From Azoarcus sp. Aa7 (GTDB lineage Bacteria; Pseudomonadota; Gammaproteobacteria; Burkholderiales; Rhodocyclaceae), in assembly GCF_014822185.1 (NCBI RefSeq), contig NZ_QVLR01000089.1, forward strand, positions 1-64,000: 64,000 nt of DNA, read 5' to 3'. The notes under the pieces were generated by a model. It worked only from the letters and a program-made list of their open reading frames with translations, was not told the DNA's origin and did no database searches. Position numbers and translations under genes: made by a program. Every line of letters starts with the position of its first letter. The first letter of the stretch is position 1. Below are positions 1 through 8,448 of the stretch, one piece after another.

Positions 1-134
1 TCCACACCCGACAGCACTGCGCAAACCGCCACCGTGAGCATTTCGGCAAGATCGTGGCGCTTGTGGCGCGCGCTGCGCGGATCGGAAATCGAGACGAACA
101 CCTGCGTCAGCGGCATGACGTTTCCTGTCTTCAT
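1..134 (-). CDS. ISAs1-family transposase, 5' end only (cut by window edge)
   Basis: Reading the minus strand from the ATG at 134 gives an open frame to the window edge. About 15 residues in it has the motif FVSISDPRSARHKRHDL, followed by a hydrophobic stretch with AEMLTVAVCAVLSGV. This matches the start of ISAs1 (H-repeat) transposases, where a DPR motif and a conserved His precede a helix rich in small residues. A second in-frame ATG at 116 is also possible. Only about 44 codons are visible, so whether the element is intact cannot be judged, and I could not define its terminal inverted repeat. It marks the left border as mobile-element territory. Confidence 0.75.
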   Translation of the reverse strand, partial: MKTGNVMPLTQVFVSISDPRSARHKRHDLAEMLTVAVCAVLSGV

Positions 135-206
135 GGGCGGCCCAAAAAGGTAGGAAACTACACAAATTATGCCGCTGTGAACAGGGGCTCGCTAAGGTCA
201 TGAAAG

Positions 207-896
207 TTAACAACCTTTGGTATTCTCATATGCCAAGTCGGTGCGATTGCCCTGATCCTTCCCCTTGGCGGTGATGTAGTGTTTGCCGTCACGCAACTCC
301 AGCAGACCGTTTGTAGTCAGCCGTTCGAGAAGCTCGCCCGTTTTAAGGCCCAGCTTCTGCGCGAGCTTCGAGGTCGTGAGCTTGTCGCTTCGCTCGGAAC
401 ACTCCTCGCTTTCCGACTTGCCTTCGGTTTCACTGCGTGCCTCAGTCGTCACCCTCTCCAGGGTAATCCGCACCTCGTCACTGATGCGGATGATGCGTTG
501 CGCTTCCTCGTAGGTGTCCTTGTAGAGCTCGGCGTCGGCGTCGCGGCGGATCAGCACGCCCATTTCATTGTTGTTGATCTGGCTGAACTCGTACAGGTTG
601 AGGCTGGTGATGATGGCCAGCTCTTCGTTCATGTAGCACTTGGCATGCAGGTTCTTGCAGAAGCTCGTGCGGATGTACGTGAGTTCCTTAAGCCAGTTGA
701 TTTCCTCGGGCTGCAGTTCGCTCTTGCCGTACACGATCCGAACGTCGATCTTGAGCCGGTTCTTGTCTGCCAGGAGTTCCTTCATGCGATCGTTGAGCTT
801 GAGGAACGGGCTGATCAGGATCAGGCGGTCCTTCGCGTTCTTGATCAGCTCTTCGAGGAAGTAGTTGGTCGCGCTGGTGTTGAGGAATTTGGCCAT
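207..896 (-). CDS. PLD-like nuclease-domain protein with C-terminal winged helix
   Basis: The 229-aa product is a single-copy phospholipase-D-like domain. It has H84-x-K86, then E91 where the classical HxKx4D motif has Asp, and a downstream S98-L-N100 like the family GxN. This half-motif layout is known in PLD-type nucleases that act as dimers. Residues about 130-165 are acidic and probably a linker. Residues about 168-222 look like a small winged helix (KLAQKLGLKTGELLERL). No clear Shine-Dalgarno precedes the ATG at 896. The gene is followed by the ISAs1 end and lies downstream of the helicase fusion on the same strand, about 240 bp away, so the two could act together. The Asp-to-Glu change may lower or alter activity. 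Confidence 0.75.
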   Translation of the reverse strand: MAKFLNTSATNYFLEELIKNAKDRLILISPFLKLNDRMKELLADKNRLKIDVRIVYGKSELQPEEINWLKELTYIRTSFCKNLHAKCYMNEELAIITSLNLYEFSQINNNEMGVLIRRDADAELYKDTYEEAQRIIRISDEVRITLERVTTEARSETEGKSESEECSERSDKLTTSKLAQKLGLKTGELLERLTTNGLLELRDGKHYITAKGKDQGNRTDLAYENTKGC

Positions 897-1109
897 TGGG
901 GTCGGGTAAGAGTCTCAGAGGGATTCAATGCCTACGGTCGTGCGCGTTAGATGCGACGCATCGGGCATAGCGCTTCGACATGACTGTTCCGCATAGTACA
1001 TTTGCACACATTCAGATGAAAGGCACCAACTTCCGTGCGCCGTCTTGGTCTCGATGGCGCGACGAATCAGGGGCCGGGACGCGCGGAGCTTGTGTCAGCG
1101 ATTGCATTC

Positions 1110-1135
1110 GGCGGAAGGCGCTTCGCTTTTCCGCC
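1110..1135. repeat. REP-like hairpin abutting the helicase stop codon
   Basis: GGCGGAA at 1110-1116 pairs with TTCCGCC at 1129-1135, with an inner GCG/CGC pair. It directly follows the stop codon of the helicase gene read on the minus strand. It may serve as a terminator or be a dispersed intergenic palindrome; no second copy was noticed in the window. Confidence 0.5.
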
Positions 1136-4100
1136 CTACGATGGCTTTCCCGGAACGTACTCGATCTCCGGCAGCACCAGCTCCCACGACTGACACTGCA
1201 GGCCCTGTTCGCCTTCCCGCGCGTGCCGCGCCAGCACGGCCGCCACCCGCACCGCGACGATTTCCCCCTCCGGCGGTTGAAACTTAGCGGACATCCGGCC
1301 AACCCGAACGCCCGAAAGGTCCGAAATCTCCCACCCCGCCCTACCATCGCTCCGCGGCCGCAGCACCAGCGGGCTTCCAACATCGAGCGCCGCCAGCGCG
1401 CGGTGAATCGGTGCCGTGGGCGCGAAGCGCCCCGGCCACGAGAGAACGACCTTCTCCGGATCGGCGCACCAAATGCGATGCGCAACGCCCGGCTCGGGCG
1501 GCAACGCATTCGGCCGCGAGCGCTGCACCAGCCCATCCAGATCGCGCACGAACGGATGCCGCCCACCGACCGCCTCGCACAGCGTCAGCGACTTCCGTGC
1601 CCGCGTCATCGCGACGTAGAACAGCCGCCGTTCGTCGTCCCCGCGCCCCTGCCAGCCGCCGCCGTCGAGGATCAGCACGTGGTCGAATTCCAGACCCTTC
1701 GCGCGGTGGGCGGTCATCAGGACCAGCGGCACGTTGGGCCGGGCGTCGGCGGTGGGTTTGCCGATGGCGCCGAAGTCGTACAGGGATTCGATGAGGTCAT
1801 CGACGACGAGTTCGCGGCCCGGCGCGGCGGATTCGGCGTCGTTGATGAACTGCGCAAGCGCCGCGCGGTAGGGGTGTTCGATGAGACCGTCGGGCGCGGC
1901 GTGGAAGCGGCGGCGTAACCAGCGGGCGAGGACCCCGGAGCGCACCAGCACGCGCCGGCGCCTCGCGCTGCGGCGTAGTCCACGCAGCAGAGTGACGAGG
2001 GCGTCGCCTTCGCGCGTGGTGTGCAGGCTGATCTGGCCGCCATCGCGCAGCATCTGCACCGGGATGCCGCGCAGGCGGCACAGGGCAGCCATCGGTTCGA
2101 GTTGTTCCCAGCGGCGGGCGATGACGGCGAAGCGGCCCCATTGGCCTGCCGCGCCGTTCGCGCCATGCGTCATCAGCGTGTGGAGGCGCTGCAGTTCGTC
2201 GAGCGCGACCTGCACTTCCTGATGCGGGTTGCGCGGCACTTCGCGCACATGGACACGCCCCTCGGTGAGGGGGTCCAGCGCGGCGTGATCGCCGCCGTCG
2301 GGGCGGTCGCGGCGGGCGTAATTGACGCGGATCGCCTGCCCGGCTTTCATGCGCTCGTGCGCGCGTTCGATGACGCGGTTGGCGCAGTGGATGATGTGCC
2401 TGGTCGAACGGTAGTTCTCGACGAGCGCATAGCGGCGCGCGGCGTAGTCGGTTTCGAACTGGCGGATGAAGCGCACGCTCGCGCCGTCAAAGGCGTAGAT
2501 GTTCTGGTCGTCGTCGCCGACCACCATCAGGGAGACGCGGTCTTCCTCGGTCTGCAGGCTGCGGCCGGCCACCGCGCTGATGAGCTCGTAGTGATCGCCG
2601 TTGATGTCCTGGTATTCGTCGACGAGCAGGAAGCGCAGACCGGAGAGCAGGCGGTCGCGCAGGATGGAGGGGCCGACGCCCGCTTCCGTCCCCTCGCCTG
2701 CGCTCGGATCCTGCTCGGCGGCACGCAGGCGCCGGGTGGCCCGGCGGATGACTTCGGCGAAGTCCACGGCCTCGCCGCGCTCGATCGCGACGGCGTAGCT
2801 GGTGCCGGTGAGGCGCATCGCGAGCCCGTGCAGGGTCTGCACCGCGACGCCGGCCGCGTCCGCCCCGACCAGCGCCCACAGGCGGCGGCGGATCTCGTTG
2901 GCGGCCGAGCGGTTGTAGGCGAGGACCATGATCGCTTCGGGCAGGACCATGCATTCGCGCAGCAGCCAGGCGACGCGATGCACGATGACCCTGGTCTTGC
3001 CGGCCCCCGGGCCGGCGAGCACGAGGTGGTTGCCTTCCAGCGGCGCGGCGACGATGGCCTGCTGCTCCGGGTTGGCGAGCTCGGTGAGGATGCGGCGGTG
3101 CGCGGCCTCGGTGGTCGCCATCTCCAGCACGTCCTTGCGCCCGGCGAAGTAGCGCCGCACGAACTCGGCACGGTCGAGGCTGAAGTAATCGACGATGAAG
3201 GCCATCGCCGCCTGGATCTTGCGGATCGAGAGCTTGGCATACTCGGCCATCACATGCACCTGGACGATCTTGTCCTTGTAGTGCAGCGCGAGTTCGGCGT
3301 AATCGGACTTCTTGAACTGGCGGCGGCGCGCCTCGGCGTTGAGCTCGATGCTCATCGCAGAGCGGAACACCGCCTTGCCGCGCGCCAGATGCAGCACCTC
3401 GTTGGCGTCGAGGTAGAGCATCGCCGCCGCGAGCGCGACATCCCACTTTTCGAGGCCGAGATCGGCGAGCGTCGTATCGGCCTGCAGCGCGGTTTCGAGT
3501 TCGCCCTGCTTGGCTGTGACGAGCAGCGTGTTGCCTTGGCGGCGGCGCTGGAACTCCTGCACGAGCACACGGGCGAGGCGCATGCGCCGCTCTCGGATCG
3601 TCTCGATGTCCTGCCAGTTGCGCAGCAGCTTGAGGTAGCGGCTGTCGGCGGTCTGCGGGCGCAGCGCGAAGAAGCCGCGATGGGTCGCGCCCTCGCCGAA
3701 GGGTTCGGCGAAGGATTTGAGCAGGCGGGTGAGCCTGTCCGGGTCGAAGTCGACCTGCGCGTCGCGCCGCAGCGTGTCGCACAGGCGGCGCACGTTGAGG
3801 ATCTGCCAGCCTTCCTGATCGGCGTCGGGGGCGGCCTCGCGCAGATTCTTGAGCAGGGCGTCCTCGATGCGCGCGAGCTCGTCGAGGCGCTGCGCGGTGT
3901 CGGGGTCGCGATAGAAAGTGACGCCGATCTCGGTGTCGTTCGACAGCAGCTTCCAGCGGTCGAGCTCGCGCAGCATGTGCTGCAGGGTGCGCGAATCCTT
4001 ACCGGTCGCGAGCATCAGCTCGTCGGTCGACAGGCCCTCGTCGTCCTCGGCCTGGATCAGGATGGAGAGGATGCGCACGTAGGGCTCGATGTCGGCGTCC

Positions 4101-6319
4101 GGCCCGAGCTTCTTCCTCAGGATCGCGCGCGCCTCGTCCTCGGTCGCGACGAGCAGGCTGCCGGGGAAGACGCGCGTGTGGTTCTCGTGGCGTTCGAGCA
4201 AACGCGCTTCCTCGAGCCAGGCGACGGCGATGCGCACCTTGGTGTCCGCGTCGCTCGCATCCGGGTCGATGCGGTGCGCGTCGGGGATTTCGAGCAGGAT
4301 CTCGCCGCTCGTGACGACGACCTGACCCTCGCTGCGGTCCTTGCGCTCGATCGCGCGCAGCGCCTTGAGGATCGCGCCGATGTCGTGCTGCGTGAGGCGG
4401 GAGTTCCTGAGCAGGCGGAACTGGACGTCGAGGTCGGCGTCGTCGTAGAGCAGGATGCAGCGCGCCGGCGCCTGATCGCGCCCGGCACGGCCGGCTTCCT
4501 GCAGGTAGTTCTCCAGCGAGCCGGGGGTGTCGAGGTGGATCACGAGCCGCACGTCGGGCTTGTCGACGCCCATGCCGAAGGCGTTGGTCGCGGCGATGGC
4601 GCGCAGCGTGCCGGCGAGGAAGGCTTCCTGCACTGCGCGCTTGTTCGCGGGGAGCATGCCGCCGTGAAAGAAACCGCAGTCGAGGCCGGCGTCCTTCAGG
4701 AATTGTGCGACCTCCTCGACCGTCTTCTGCCGTGCGCAGAACACGATCGCGCCGCCTTCCTCGCGCAGGGCGTCCTGCAGCAGGCGCAGGGTCTCGGCGT
4801 ACTTGGCCGCGCCCGGCACTGGGCGGACCTCGTAGACCAGATTCTCACGGCTGACGCCGCCTTCGAGCCGTTCGAGCACGACGCCGAGCCGCTTCTCGAA
4901 GTGCGCGCAGATGTCGTCGACGACGTCCGGCTTGGCCGTCGCGGTGAAGCCGAACACCGGCGAAGGCTGGTCCTTCTGGCGCGCCTTGATGAAGCGCGAC
5001 ACGTAGAGATAGTCGGGACGGAAGTCGTGCCCCCATTTCGACAGGCAATGCGCCTCGTCGAACACCCAGGCGCCGATCTCGCGGTGCATCAGCGCATTGG
5101 CGAACGCGGTGCTGCGGAACTGCTCCGGCGCGACGAAGATCAGGCCGAGATCGCCGAGGCGCAGCTTGTCGAGCATCACCCGCCGTTCCATCGGGTTGAG
5201 CAGGCTGTTGAGGTAGCCCGCGCAGGTGATGCCGCGCGCCTCCAGGTTGTCGACCTGGTCCTTCATCAGCGACTGCAGCGGCGAGATCACCACCGTCAGG
5301 CTGCCGTTGCGGTAATAGCGCGCCAGCGCCGGGAGCTGGAAGCACAGCGACTTGCCGCCGCCGGTCGGCAGGATCGCGAGCGTCGGGCGGCCGGCGAAGC
5401 CGTTCTCGACGATGGCCTGCTGCAGCGAGCGGCCGTCCGCCGTGGTCGGCGTGCTGCGGAAGCGCGTGATGCCGGGGAAGTAGCGCGGCAGCAGGGTGTC
5501 GAGGTCGTGCTGGTCGCGGCACCACGCGCAGGCCGAGTCCGGGCAGGGTACGTCGCGCAGGGTCGCGATCACTTCGCGCGTCTTCGGAAAGCTCAGGCTC
5601 ACCCACGGCGGCAGCACCGAATTGCCGCCCGCGACGCGCAGCCACGCGAGCGCATACGCCAGCGACTTGTGCCATGCGGGATCGGGCAGGCAGTGTTCCA
5701 GCACCCAGCGCTGCCCGGTGATGCACCCCTTGCCGGCCGTGGCGCGCTGCCACGCCGCGGCGGCCTCTGCGAGCGAAGGCTTCAGGGCGCGGCGCAAGGT
5801 CGCGAAGAAGTTCGCCACGCCCTTGCCGTTCTCCGGCGCGAGCAGGTAATGCAGACACAGCGCCTCGTCCGGCTGCTCGGCCACGCGTTGCTGCAAGGCC
5901 TCGTTCTGATCGACGAAGAGCTCGTAGGCCAGCTCCGCGTCTCGCACCGGATCGTTGCGCGTCGTCGTGCACAGCTTGTAGTCCTTGACCAGCCGGTGAT
6001 ACGGGTTCTGCGGGAAGGCGACGGGCGAGAGCTCGAGCGTGTCGATGAGCGGCAGACGGTGCAGCGCGAGCCCGGGATGCAGCGCCGCCAGCGCGGGCTG
6101 GTCGAAAGCGGCGACGTTGTGGCCGAGCACGAAGGCGGCGCCTTCGGTCAGCGCGTCCAGCCGCGGCACCAGATCCGGCGCCTTGCCCAAGAGCCTCAGC
6201 CGCGCATCGAGGTCGGGGCGAAACACGCCCAGCTCGCGCAGGACCATGCGGTCCTGGCGGGCGGTTTCGATGTCGAGGCACAGGCACCGCGCGCGAGGCG
6301 CGGCGGGCGGAGCGGCCAT
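1136..6319 (-). CDS. DnaQ-like / RecQ / UvrD triple-fusion DNA helicase
   Basis: I place the start at the ATG at 6319; upstream codons are Arg-rich and unlike the family. The protein is about 1727 aa. Residues about 10-170 resemble a DnaQ-type 3'-5' exonuclease (LCLDIET, HNVAAFDQPAL). A complete RecQ helicase follows, with Walker A LPTGGGKS near 317-324, DEAH near 421-424, GFTATA and an RAGRDQ motif. The last 650 residues are a complete UvrD/SF1 helicase: Walker A AGPGAGKT near 1100, LLVDEYQDIN, DDQNIYAFDGA, VENYRST, TAHRAKGLEFDHV and YVAMTRARK. Both motors look intact. A single polypeptide thus carries nuclease-like, SF2 and SF1 modules, suited to DNA end processing in repair or phage-DNA attack. 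A PLD-like nuclease gene lies downstream. The domain calls are firm; the biological role is inferred. Confidence 0.9.
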   Translation of the reverse strand: MAAPPAAPRARCLCLDIETARQDRMVLRELGVFRPDLDARLRLLGKAPDLVPRLDALTEGAAFVLGHNVAAFDQPALAALHPGLALHRLPLIDTLELSPVAFPQNPYHRLVKDYKLCTTTRNDPVRDAELAYELFVDQNEALQQRVAEQPDEALCLHYLLAPENGKGVANFFATLRRALKPSLAEAAAAWQRATAGKGCITGQRWVLEHCLPDPAWHKSLAYALAWLRVAGGNSVLPPWVSLSFPKTREVIATLRDVPCPDSACAWCRDQHDLDTLLPRYFPGITRFRSTPTTADGRSLQQAIVENGFAGRPTLAILPTGGGKSLCFQLPALARYYRNGSLTVVISPLQSLMKDQVDNLEARGITCAGYLNSLLNPMERRVMLDKLRLGDLGLIFVAPEQFRSTAFANALMHREIGAWVFDEAHCLSKWGHDFRPDYLYVSRFIKARQKDQPSPVFGFTATAKPDVVDDICAHFEKRLGVVLERLEGGVSRENLVYEVRPVPGAAKYAETLRLLQDALREEGGAIVFCARQKTVEEVAQFLKDAGLDCGFFHGGMLPANKRAVQEAFLAGTLRAIAATNAFGMGVDKPDVRLVIHLDTPGSLENYLQEAGRAGRDQAPARCILLYDDADLDVQFRLLRNSRLTQHDIGAILKALRAIERKDRSEGQVVVTSGEILLEIPDAHRIDPDASDADTKVRIAVAWLEEARLLERHENHTRVFPGSLLVATEDEARAILRKKLGPDADIEPYVRILSILIQAEDDEGLSTDELMLATGKDSRTLQHMLRELDRWKLLSNDTEIGVTFYRDPDTAQRLDELARIEDALLKNLREAAPDADQEGWQILNVRRLCDTLRRDAQVDFDPDRLTRLLKSFAEPFGEGATHRGFFALRPQTADSRYLKLLRNWQDIETIRERRMRLARVLVQEFQRRRQGNTLLVTAKQGELETALQADTTLADLGLEKWDVALAAAMLYLDANEVLHLARGKAVFRSAMSIELNAEARRRQFKKSDYAELALHYKDKIVQVHVMAEYAKLSIRKIQAAMAFIVDYFSLDRAEFVRRYFAGRKDVLEMATTEAAHRRILTELANPEQQAIVAAPLEGNHLVLAGPGAGKTRVIVHRVAWLLRECMVLPEAIMVLAYNRSAANEIRRRLWALVGADAAGVAVQTLHGLAMRLTGTSYAVAIERGEAVDFAEVIRRATRRLRAAEQDPSAGEGTEAGVGPSILRDRLLSGLRFLLVDEYQDINGDHYELISAVAGRSLQTEEDRVSLMVVGDDDQNIYAFDGASVRFIRQFETDYAARRYALVENYRSTRHIIHCANRVIERAHERMKAGQAIRVNYARRDRPDGGDHAALDPLTEGRVHVREVPRNPHQEVQVALDELQRLHTLMTHGANGAAGQWGRFAVIARRWEQLEPMAALCRLRGIPVQMLRDGGQISLHTTREGDALVTLLRGLRRSARRRRVLVRSGVLARWLRRRFHAAPDGLIEHPYRAALAQFINDAESAAPGRELVVDDLIESLYDFGAIGKPTADARPNVPLVLMTAHRAKGLEFDHVLILDGGGWQGRGDDERRLFYVAMTRARKSLTLCEAVGGRHPFVRDLDGLVQRSRPNALPPEPGVAHRIWCADPEKVVLSWPGRFAPTAPIHRALAALDVGSPLVLRPRSDGRAGWEISDLSGVRVGRMSAKFQPPEGEIVAVRVAAVLARHAREGEQGLQCQSWELVLPEIEYVPGKPS

Positions 6320-6513
6320 GGATAAATGATTTGCGCAAAAACCGATTGGAACGATTCTATCCGGATGTCTTCCCGTCCATGTCCGCATATGACGACGAAC
6401 GCGGCGAGGAATCGGCTCGGTCGACAGCGTCGGCGGCACGACGCACTTGGTACGCTATGCGAAATGGCCAAGAGAACGGAGGTCGTTGCCGGGTTTTCCC
6501 CAAACGGGGTGAC

Positions 6514-7713
6514 TCAACTGCACGCAACTTTCGTGGTAGCCATGAAATCTTCCAGCGAAAGCAACTGACCGCGGATCTCTTTCGGATACTTCGAGTGCAG
6601 CCCACGCGGAACCACGAGCGACACCCGCGCAGCCTCCATTTCCCGGAATTGCTCCACGGAAAGTCCCTCCTGCAGCGTCACCAGATGTTTGTCCGGCACC
6701 CTGTCCGCCTCATTCAGGATCTGTCGCCACCGATCTTTGCAGGTAGTCTTGACGCCCAGCATTCTCAATTTTTCGTTCGGCCACGCAGGATCGCGATAGT
6801 GCTCGACGGATGGAAAGAGAAAATCGGGCTTTTTCTTTCCCTCGCTGAAGCCTCCATGCGTATTCTGCAGCGCATCTTCGTCAAAAACACGAGCAAGCTG
6901 CAGTTCAAACGACTTTCCCGATCTCGACTTCCTTCGATTCGTAACCGAATTGGCATAGTCGATAAACTCATCGACGGTCTGAAATCCATCCCTGATCCTT
7001 GGCAGGACATGGGCTTTCTCGATCATCCGGAAAAGCTCGTACTCGCAATTCCGTCGCGCAACAATCCGATCGTCCGCAGAGACCCTGTTCCCGGGAAATA
7101 ACGCATGAGTCCGTTCAACAATCGCTTTTCCCTCCGGAAAACACTTGAGCCACTGTTCCGGAATTTCCGAGAGAAGATTCGCGCATTGAGTCGCACCAAT
7201 GACTCGCCGCTTGTCAGTTGTTCGGCCGACCATGCCGTCAAACAAGAATCTCCCCGGCTCGACAACACCGAAACGCTCTTCGAGCAGGTCCTCCTCATCT
7301 GGTGTGGAACAGAACCAAACCCATGTGTGCCCGATCTCATCCTGCTCCATTCGGAAAAGGATGATAACGAGCGCGCCGGTCATGTCCCGCTGCAAAACAC
7401 TGTGCCGTTGCCTCTCATCGGCCCAGCGGGTTATTCGGCATTCGTTACGGGACCCCTGGTTATACCAAGTGAGACGATTACGCCGCGTGACGTCATGCGA
7501 AAGAACAGTCGTTTCGAATTCGACGTCCGGGTTGCATCCTGCACGCTTCAAGCGTGGACACAAGGTGAATGCAATATCATTCGGAACATATACACCTGCC
7601 TGATGCGCTCCCGAGGCGCCGGTATCATTCGCGCTGAGTCGCTTCCCGAAAACAACCACATCCTCAGCATCCAATACGTCAAACAGCGGCTGAAGCTTCT
7701 CCTTCGCTCCCAT
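6514..7713 (-). CDS. EcoRII-type type IIE restriction endonuclease (predicted CCWGG)
   Basis: The protein is 399 aa, the usual EcoRII length. The C-terminal catalytic domain contains GKSFELQL (about 266-273), PDFLFPS (296-302), Y306, and LGVKTTCKDRW with K322 and K326. The Tyr-Lys-Lys spacing (16 then 4 residues) is that of the catalytic triad known for EcoRII. Residues 1-180 form the more variable effector-binding domain. The gene overlaps the vsr gene by about 35 bp and ends the methylase-orf-vsr-nuclease series. Recognition of CCWGG is inferred from the family and from the Dcm-like methylase alongside. All catalytic residues are present, so it is probably active. Confidence 0.9.
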   Translation of the reverse strand: MGAKEKLQPLFDVLDAEDVVVFGKRLSANDTGASGAHQAGVYVPNDIAFTLCPRLKRAGCNPDVEFETTVLSHDVTRRNRLTWYNQGSRNECRITRWADERQRHSVLQRDMTGALVIILFRMEQDEIGHTWVWFCSTPDEEDLLEERFGVVEPGRFLFDGMVGRTTDKRRVIGATQCANLLSEIPEQWLKCFPEGKAIVERTHALFPGNRVSADDRIVARRNCEYELFRMIEKAHVLPRIRDGFQTVDEFIDYANSVTNRRKSRSGKSFELQLARVFDEDALQNTHGGFSEGKKKPDFLFPSVEHYRDPAWPNEKLRMLGVKTTCKDRWRQILNEADRVPDKHLVTLQEGLSVEQFREMEAARVSLVVPRGLHSKYPKEIRGQLLSLEDFMATTKVACS

Positions 7714-8158
7714 CGATCACGATTTCCTGTTCGGTTGTTGATTCGATCCAGAGTGCCAGCCTCCGCATAGCTGCATCAACTGCAATCGGTGGCCGCCCCC
7801 TGATCGCACACTCCCAGACGACTCCTGTACGCCACCCTTCGCCACGCAAACGTTCACAAGCCGAACGATCACGCAGTACATTTGCATTGATTTTTTCGTA
7901 CCAAAACTCAGTACGTGTGGCGGGCAGCTTGAAAAACCGGCATTGGTGTCCGTGCCAAAAACAACCATGAACGAAAATAACTGCGTGCCATCGGGGCAGA
8001 ACGAGATCAGGTGTACCGGGCAGCTTTCTGTCGTGCAACCTGTAGCGGTATCCACGCGCGTGAAGATACCGTCGTACAAACCATTCCGGCTGGGTGTCCT
8101 TTGCCCGGATACCGGACATCATCCGACTCCGGGTCTCCCGATCTACGACATCAGCCAT
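7679..8158 (-). CDS. vsr: Very short patch repair endonuclease Vsr
   Basis: The product is a 159-aa Vsr family T:G mismatch nickase that repairs mismatches left when 5-methylcytosine deaminates. It shows RSRMMSGIRAKDTQPE (E25), GTPDLVLPR (D51) and VHGCFWHGHQC (H69), the positions of the metal-binding and catalytic residues in E. coli Vsr. Two Cys (C66, C73) flank the His segment, as in the zinc-binding family form. Its ATG overlaps the stop of the 96-aa ORF by one base (TGATG), and its end overlaps the EcoRII-type nuclease start, so all four genes appear translationally coupled. A Vsr alongside a cytosine-C5 methylase is the normal pairing. Confidence 0.93.
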   Translation of the reverse strand: MADVVDRETRSRMMSGIRAKDTQPEWFVRRYLHARGYRYRLHDRKLPGTPDLVLPRWHAVIFVHGCFWHGHQCRFFKLPATRTEFWYEKINANVLRDRSACERLRGEGWRTGVVWECAIRGRPPIAVDAAMRRLALWIESTTEQEIVIDGSEGEASAAV

Positions 8159-8448
8159 CAGGCATCGAGTCGCAAGCCGGCGGATTTCATCACCACCGGA
8201 TAAGCAGCCTCATAAACCTCATCGCCAAGAGCTGAAAAGAGCGCACTCAGCACGAACCGTACTTCCGCCGCCTCTTCGTCAGTGAAAACCCGCTTCCCAT
8301 CGGCAATACGCGAGATTTCCGCAGGATCGTCGTCAGGGTGGAACATCAACCCGTCAACCTGCATTTCAGAAAACCATGACAGCGCACCATCGAACGACGT
8401 GGCGTGCAGTTGGGGGATACGCGATCCTGGATGCATTTCACACCTCAC
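8158..8448 (-). CDS. Hypothetical 96-aa protein inside the EcoRII-type locus
   Basis: I do not recognise a family. The product is small and acidic, with a C-terminal half (FTDEEAAEVRFVLSALFSAL) that looks helical. A GTG start at 8448 overlaps the methylase stop in a GTGA junction, and the stop overlaps the vsr ATG. This tight fit argues for a real gene. An ATG lies four codons in (at 8436). Possible roles are control or fine-tuning of the restriction system, but nothing in the sequence shows this. Confidence 0.65.
   Translation of the reverse strand: MRCEMHPGSRIPQLHATSFDGALSWFSEMQVDGLMFHPDDDPAEISRIADGKRVFTDEEAAEVRFVLSALFSALGDEVYEAAYPVVMKSAGLRLDA

Noticed and set aside
279-950. A 223-codon plus-strand frame opposite the PLD-like gene
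   Set aside because: The minus-strand frame has the HxK motif and a winged helix; the plus-strand product has no family signature.
2021-6325. A 1434-codon open frame on the plus strand opposite the helicase fusion
   Set aside because: It is antisense to well-defined helicase motifs, has no recognisable domain and is rich in Ala, Glu, Gln and Arg, as expected from the mirror of a GC-rich gene.
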